NCBI GenBank assembly: GCA_027063755.1 | Contig: JAMORD010000198.1 | Span: 1-17,675, forward strand | DNA from: a bacterium | Lineage (GTDB): Bacteria; Coprothermobacterota; Coprothermobacteria; Coprothermobacterales; JAADFF01 | Direction: 5' to 3' | DNA length: 17,675 nt | Part shown: piece by piece, positions 13,389 through 17,675 of the stretch | Position numbering within the stretch: position 1 is the stretch's first letter | Layout: each line of letters begins with the position of its first letter | Position numbers and translations under genes: made by a program | The notes under the pieces: generated by a model | What the model was told of the DNA's origin: nothing | The model's input: the letters and a program-made list of their open reading frames with translations, nothing else | Database searches by the model: none

Positions 13389-15356
13389 TTGGCCCGCATA
13401 GGCACAATCCTCGGTGAGCCCGGGGAAAGACTTCTTCTTATGGGTAATGAGGCCATTGCCCGTGGTGTTCTTGAGGCCGATGCTGCAGTTGCCAGCACAT
13501 ATCCCGGTACTCCATCGTCTGAAATTCTTATGGTTCTTTCAGAAGTAGCTCCTAAGGTTGGGCTTTATGCTGAATATTCTACCAATGAAAAGGTTGCATT
13601 TGAAGTAGCTCTTGCAGCATCATGGAATGGACTCAGGTCTGTTGTCACCATGAAGCATGTTGGTCTCAATGTTGCAGCAGATTCGTTTATGTCTGCTGCG
13701 TATCAGGGAACAAAGGGTGGTATGGTTGTAGTGACCGCCGACGACCCCAGCATGTGGTCTTCTCAAAATGAGCAAGACAACCGCATGTATGCTATGTTTG
13801 CCAATGTTCCTGTTCTTGATCCTATGGATCCACAGGAAGCCCTTGAGATGACAAAATATGCCTTCCAGCTTTCTGAAGAGGTTGGTTCTCTTGTTATGCT
13901 TCGTCCTACAACAAGGGTCAGTCATACAAGGGCAGATGTTAAGATTGGTGATCTTCCGGAGAACAAGAAGAATGCCGTAAGACTTTGGGGACACTTTGAG
14001 AAAAATCCAGAGAAATATGTTGTTCTCCCTGCTCGTGCAAGAAAGATGCATCCAAAGGTTCTTGAGCGTATAGAGAAGGCAAGGGAGATTCTGGAAAATG
14101 CTCCATTTAACTGGGAAGAGGGTAGTGGAGAGATAGGTATCATTGTATCTGGTATCTCCTATGTCTATTTGAAAGAGGCTATTCACAAACTTGGCATTGA
14201 AGATAGGGTTTCTATACTCAAGATAGGCACACCATTCCCACTTCCACTGAAGAAAGTGGAGAACTTCCTCAGAAAGTTTGAGGGAGGAAAGGTACTTGTT
14301 ATAGAGGAACTTGAGCCTGTTGTTGAAAATCAGGTGAAAGTCCTTGTATATGACAAAGGTATTAATGTAGAGATTCACGGTAAAGATTACATTCCACGTA
14401 TCTATGAGATGACAACACGCCGTATTATAGAGGCTCTTGAGAAGTATCTTGGCATGAAGCATGATGTAGACTTTGCCGCTATTGACGAGCACTTTAAGAA
14501 GGTATCTGAAAAACTTCCACCAAGACCACCAACACTGTGTCCTGCATGTCCCCATAGAAATACATTTTATGCTATTAAGAAAAATGCCAAAGGCAAAGGT
14601 ATTTATACAGGCGATATTGGTTGTTATTCTCTTGGTGCACTGAAGCCTCTTGAGACAATGGATACTATTGTTGCAATGGGTGCTTCTATAGGTCTTGGTA
14701 CCGGTATGGCACATGCTCAGAAAGACAAGAGGGTTTATGCTATCATTGGTGATTCTACATTCTTCCACACAGGTCTTTCTGCCCTTGCCAATGCTGTGTA
14801 TAACAAGGCACCCATGACAATTGTTGTGCTTGATAACCGTATCACTGCCATGACAGGTCATCAGCCCGATCCGTCTACAGGACTGACAGCTACTATGGAA
14901 CCAACTAAGTTTTTAGACATAGCTGAGATAGCAAAGGCTATGGGGGCAGATTATGTGGCTGTTGCCGATTCCTACGATATTCCAGAGCTTCTTAAGGTAC
15001 TGGAAGAAGCTGATAAACATACTGTATCTGTTGTTGTATCCAGACAGCCGTGTTCGCTGCTCAGAACCCGTATACAGAGGAAGAAGGGCGAGTCTTGGCC
15101 TATCTATCAGGTTGACCCAGAGAAGTGTACCGGTTGTAAGGTCTGTATTAATGCCCATGGTTGTCCTGCTATTTCCTTTGATAAGGAAAAGAATGTGGCA
15201 GTAATAGATGAGGTTATGTGTTGGGGATGCTCTGGCTGTGCTCAGGTATGTCCATTTGATGCCATTTATGAAAAACTGCCAGATGGTGGCAGGAAGTACG
15301 ATGTCCTTGATGAAGAGAACAAGAGGAGGTGGCAGCAGTGGAATTCAATGTTGTAA
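13389..15356 (+). CDS. iorA: Indolepyruvate ferredoxin oxidoreductase, alpha subunit
   Basis: Large subunit of IOR, which oxidatively decarboxylates aryl pyruvates (indolepyruvate, phenylpyruvate, hydroxyphenylpyruvate) with CoA to aryl-acetyl-CoA, reducing ferredoxin; an oxygen-sensitive step in aromatic amino-acid fermentation. The 655-aa length is usual. Seen: LLLMGNEAIARGVLEA and TYPGTPSSEI at the N-terminus (pyrimidine-binding side), GDIGCYSLG (408-416) and GDSTFF (454-459) with ITAMTGHQP (thiamine diphosphate and Mg site), and a C-terminal two-cluster ferredoxin domain starting at Cys580 (CTGCKVC, then CP) and Cys611 (CWGCSGC, then CP). TTG start at 13389 with GGGAGGGA about 9 nt upstream. 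Alternative in-frame ATG 13440 would cut the conserved start. Confidence 0.96.
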   Translation: MARIGTILGEPGERLLLMGNEAIARGVLEADAAVASTYPGTPSSEILMVLSEVAPKVGLYAEYSTNEKVAFEVALAASWNGLRSVVTMKHVGLNVAADSFMSAAYQGTKGGMVVVTADDPSMWSSQNEQDNRMYAMFANVPVLDPMDPQEALEMTKYAFQLSEEVGSLVMLRPTTRVSHTRADVKIGDLPENKKNAVRLWGHFEKNPEKYVVLPARARKMHPKVLERIEKAREILENAPFNWEEGSGEIGIIVSGISYVYLKEAIHKLGIEDRVSILKIGTPFPLPLKKVENFLRKFEGGKVLVIEELEPVVENQVKVLVYDKGINVEIHGKDYIPRIYEMTTRRIIEALEKYLGMKHDVDFAAIDEHFKKVSEKLPPRPPTLCPACPHRNTFYAIKKNAKGKGIYTGDIGCYSLGALKPLETMDTIVAMGASIGLGTGMAHAQKDKRVYAIIGDSTFFHTGLSALANAVYNKAPMTIVVLDNRITAMTGHQPDPSTGLTATMEPTKFLDIAEIAKAMGADYVAVADSYDIPELLKVLEEADKHTVSVVVSRQPCSLLRTRIQRKKGESWPIYQVDPEKCTGCKVCINAHGCPAISFDKEKNVAVIDEVMCWGCSGCAQVCPFDAIYEKLPDGGRKYDVLDEENKRRWQQWNSML

Positions 15357-15934
15357 TATCTGGTGTAGGTGGTCAGGGTATTCTCACAGCTGAGCATCTC
15401 CTTGCCCAGACTGCTCTTAGAAAGGGATATAAGGTTAGAGCCGGTGAGATTCATGGTCTTGCCCAGAGATTTGGTAGTGTTGTAGCCTTTGTAAGATTTG
15501 GTGAAACTGTTTACGGTGGTAGTGTGCCAGATGGCATGGGGGATATCATTCTTGGATTTGAGCCAGTAGAGACTATGAGATATATCAACTTTGTTAAAGA
15601 TGGTGGTGTTGCCGTTGTTAATACAAAGAAAATTCCACCTGTACAGGTTTCTATGGGGCTTTATGAATATCCGTCTTGGGAAGAGATAAAGTCATGGCTT
15701 GATGAGAGAAATATTAAACTTATTGGTATACCTGCAGAAGATTTGGCACTGAAGGCCGGTAGTGCACTGGCAGTGAATACTGTCATGGTTGGTGCCGCTA
15801 TTAAGCTTGGCCTTTTGCCATTTGAGCCTGAGGATATCAAAGATACTATTAAGGAAATATTCCCAGCAAAACTCCACGATCTGAACTTTAAGGCGTTTGA
15901 CCTTGGCTACAAGGCAGAACCTGAAATAGTGTAA
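15338..15934 (+). CDS. iorB: Indolepyruvate ferredoxin oxidoreductase, beta subunit
   Basis: Small subunit of IOR (gamma-domain type of 2-oxoacid:ferredoxin oxidoreductases), 198 aa from GTG 15338. The family signature ISGVGGQGILTA is at the N-terminus, followed by GEIHGLAQRFGSV and DIILGFEPVETMR. I chose GTG 15338 over GTG 15329 because the strong AGAGGAGGT (15322-15330) overlaps 15329 and is 7-8 nt from 15338. Overlaps the end of iorA by 19 nt, so the two subunits are translationally coupled and made in matched amounts. A terminator follows within about 10 nt. Confidence 0.95.
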   Translation: MEFNVVISGVGGQGILTAEHLLAQTALRKGYKVRAGEIHGLAQRFGSVVAFVRFGETVYGGSVPDGMGDIILGFEPVETMRYINFVKDGGVAVVNTKKIPPVQVSMGLYEYPSWEEIKSWLDERNIKLIGIPAEDLALKAGSALAVNTVMVGAAIKLGLLPFEPEDIKDTIKEIFPAKLHDLNFKAFDLGYKAEPEIV

Positions 15935-15967
15935 AAATAAAGGGGGCTACTTTTGAGCCCCCTTTAT
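15933..15967. terminator. Shared bidirectional terminator between iorB and the propeller gene
   Basis: AAAGGGGGCT (15939-15948) pairs perfectly with AGCCCCCTTT (15956-15965) around ACTTTTG. On the minus strand the hairpin is followed by TTTATTTTT (15941-15933), a strong terminator for the gene ending at 15973. On the plus strand only TTTAT follows, weaker but adequate for iorB. Confidence 0.88.
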
Positions 15968-15972
15968 ACTAC

Positions 15973-17634
15973 CTAAGGAATGATTCTTACCCCGTCTGGT
16001 GGTATCCACTTCACCGTGCTATCCATTGTTTCAGATATGAATCTTATTGGCACAAATGTGCGGTTTTCGTATATGAGGGGTTTAGCCGATAGTGTAATAT
16101 TTCTTCCATTTACAGATGCTACCTGAGAACCTTCATATACTGTCATCGTAATACTTTCTCCTGTGGGTTTTCTTACACTAAAAGATGTTTTACTATTTAT
16201 GGCATCTTTCATGTAGATTTTTATTGTCTTACTATTTCCTGTTATAGTGACAATACGATTTTTGTTATCCCAGTCTACTTTATACCCGAGTCCTTCAGCT
16301 ACAAATCTTATAGGTACGAGACTTCTGCTGTATCTTGGGTCTATGAAAGGAAATACTCCTTTGTCCATATGGGCGATTTTACTTCCTTTGAGATAAATGC
16401 TATTCCATATTCTTAGTGTAATGGCATTGTTGTATGGGAATGCAGTTTCTATAATCTGGCCATCTTCATCTATACCTGATACATTGCCATACACGATTTT
16501 GCCAGTATATATCCAACCTGCACTAAAGAGTATGTCATATGGTGAAGATGTAATACCCCAGAGTTCTTCTTTTGTAGAAGAACCTCCCCATGCCTTTTCA
16601 TATCTGACTTTTCCGTATTCTGTTAGCGAGACTATATAAAAATCCTCGCTACCTGAATATCCCTTTATCTCTTTGCTGGTAGTATATCCGGTGGCAACAG
16701 GTCCTAAAAATGTTGTTGTGATATCAAACAATTCATCATCAGAAGTGCCTCCCATTGGTTTTATCCATCTCAGCTTTCCATCGTATGTCAGTGCTGCAAT
16801 AAGACCGTCTGATGACATGCCGCTTTTACCATGAAATCCCTTAATATTCCCTGAAAATGTTGTGCCGGCTATATACAGTCCTGTTGTGTCTCCTGTTATA
16901 CCATAACCGTAATCGTAGTCCTTTCCGCCAAGTGTTTTTTGCCATATAATATTGCCATCTTTGTCAAGCTTCATCACCAGTATGTCTGTAAGAAAGTCTG
17001 AAGAGGTGCTACCAACAATGTATATGTATCCATCTTTTACAAAGATGTCGTTAAGCTCTGTACTATCTCCTACATGTATACATTCAGACCATAGAAGATT
17101 ACCATTGGTGTTTATCATTGCCACAAAGCCTTCCCCATCTTCTCCACATGGAAATGTGCCGGAGGTGGAGTTTGTATTGCCTATAATTACAAGATTTCCG
17201 TCTATATAGGCAATACCACGGGGTTCGTCTGTGCCATTGCCACCTAATGTTTTGAGAAATATTGTCTTCCCTGTTTTCATATCTACTTTGGCGAGAAAGA
17301 CATCGCTGGCATCATATCCGTCATCTACTGCACCTGTGCTATAAATGCATCCATCATGTTCTACTGAGGCAATGCCTATAGCACCACTATTGGGTAGTAG
17401 TGTTTTACTAAGTATTTTTTTACCTAAGGGGGTCCAAACATCTATCTGAGGATATTGACTCATGCTATAGCCTGTTGCGATAACATAGCCATCGCTACTA
17501 TAGCTTATGGATAGATAAGCATCGTCTCCGCTTTCATCATATGTGAAATTCCATAGGGACGAGGCACTGCTGATTGGTATGGATAGAACAAGTATCAGGG
17601 CTACAAGTATAGCAATATATCGTATAACTTTCAT
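15973..17634 (-). CDS. Secreted beta-propeller-like repeat protein with C-terminal copper-amine-oxidase-N-like domain
   Basis: Exported protein of 553 aa; function unknown. Residues 1-24 form a signal peptide (basic start, long hydrophobic core, SSA at 22-24). From 27 to about 395 there are about seven repeats of 45-60 residues. Each has the pattern x-x-GGxxxD, a strand ending in (Y/V)IxG(T/N), then a strand ending in GNIxW; clear copies start at 127 (LKTLGGNGTDE), 232 (QKTLGGKDYD), 291 (IKPMGGTSDDE) and 346 (EKAWGGSSTKEE). Seven such units fit a beta-propeller (inference). Residues about 405-553 resemble the copper amine oxidase N-terminal stalk (PF07833-like), with the paired motifs VPIRFVAEGLG (440-450) and VPIRFISETMD (528-538). 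This module is usually non-enzymatic in such bacteria. ATG 17634 has GGAGGTGG upstream. Stands alone. Confidence 0.85.
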   Translation of the reverse strand: MKVIRYIAILVALILVLSIPISSASSLWNFTYDESGDDAYLSISYSSDGYVIATGYSMSQYPQIDVWTPLGKKILSKTLLPNSGAIGIASVEHDGCIYSTGAVDDGYDASDVFLAKVDMKTGKTIFLKTLGGNGTDEPRGIAYIDGNLVIIGNTNSTSGTFPCGEDGEGFVAMINTNGNLLWSECIHVGDSTELNDIFVKDGYIYIVGSTSSDFLTDILVMKLDKDGNIIWQKTLGGKDYDYGYGITGDTTGLYIAGTTFSGNIKGFHGKSGMSSDGLIAALTYDGKLRWIKPMGGTSDDELFDITTTFLGPVATGYTTSKEIKGYSGSEDFYIVSLTEYGKVRYEKAWGGSSTKEELWGITSSPYDILFSAGWIYTGKIVYGNVSGIDEDGQIIETAFPYNNAITLRIWNSIYLKGSKIAHMDKGVFPFIDPRYSRSLVPIRFVAEGLGYKVDWDNKNRIVTITGNSKTIKIYMKDAINSKTSFSVRKPTGESITMTVYEGSQVASVNGRNITLSAKPLIYENRTFVPIRFISETMDSTVKWIPPDGVRIIP

Positions 17635-17675
17635 GCTACCACCTCCATTTATGTATACGCAGAGAAGGTGCTATT

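Noticed and set aside
13283-13498. N-terminal extension of the 94-aa protein to 166 aa
   Set aside because: It would overlap the start of iorA on the other strand, and the strong AAAGGAGG site directs initiation at 13282.
13620-14861. 413-aa minus-strand frame inside iorA
   Set aside because: Antisense to the thiamine-binding oxidoreductase; rich in Cys, His and Asn in the way of shadow translations.
1-17675. CRISPR array, transposon, tRNA/rRNA or defence system
   Set aside because: No spaced direct repeats, no transposase or integrase motifs, no terminal inverted repeats and no tRNA cloverleaf found by eye; all large frames are explained by chromosomal housekeeping or metabolic genes.

Overview
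This 17.7 kb window looks like ordinary chromosome from an anaerobic, probably thermophilic bacterium. The evidence is indirect. There is an oxygen-sensitive, ferredoxin-linked indolepyruvate oxidoreductase (IorAB). The type IA topoisomerase has the TopB sequence style seen in Firmicutes. The stomatin/NfeD pair is of the short form common in thermophiles and archaea. A secreted protein ends in a copper-amine-oxidase-N-like stalk domain, a module frequent in clostridial and deep-branching thermophilic bacteria. Shine-Dalgarno sites are strong and very purine-rich (AGGAGG, GGGGGG), and TTG/GTG starts are common. I cannot fix the phylum from sequence alone. I see no rRNA, tRNA, transposon, integrase, CRISPR array or defence island.

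Layout, left to right. (1) 1-899, minus: 5' two-thirds or less of DNA topoisomerase III, cut by the window edge just before its catalytic tyrosine. (2) 1009-4560, plus: a tight operon of stomatin-like SPFH protein, short NfeD, a divergent YchF-type GTPase, a MoaD/ThiS-like ubiquitin-fold protein ending in Gly-Gly, and a YitT-family membrane protein, closed by a perfect hairpin terminator. (3) 4674-7209, plus: endonuclease III, a DUF47/PhoU-like protein and a PiT phosphate transporter, closed by a terminator. (4) 7293-10828, plus: RdgB/HAM1 nucleotide pyrophosphatase, a 197-nt structured leader with a 9-codon mini-ORF, and valyl-tRNA synthetase. (5) 13282-10858, minus: a three-gene, translationally coupled operon of a small unknown protein, a metallophosphoesterase and cobyric acid synthase. 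(6) 13389-15934, plus: iorA and iorB, overlapping by 19 nt. (7) 17634-15973, minus: a secreted protein with about seven beta-propeller-like repeats and a C-terminal stalk domain. Both convergent junctions (valS/cobQ and iorB/propeller) share a single hairpin that can act as terminator in both directions.

How the genes fit together: DUF47 and PiT form a classic phosphate-uptake pair. Stomatin and NfeD form a classic membrane-scaffold pair. IorAB oxidises aryl pyruvates made by transamination of aromatic amino acids to the aryl-acetyl-CoA and reduced ferredoxin, pointing to peptide or amino-acid fermentation. CobQ points to cobamide synthesis or salvage, although no other corrin gene is in view. 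Nth, RdgB, TopB, ValS and the GTPase are housekeeping.

I did not find a convincing new multi-gene system. The places most worth a second look are the divergent YchF-like GTPase lacking the family's NxPFxTIEPN segment, the unexplained valS leader, the unknown 94-aa protein coupled to cobQ, the orphan Gly-Gly protein, and the secreted propeller protein.
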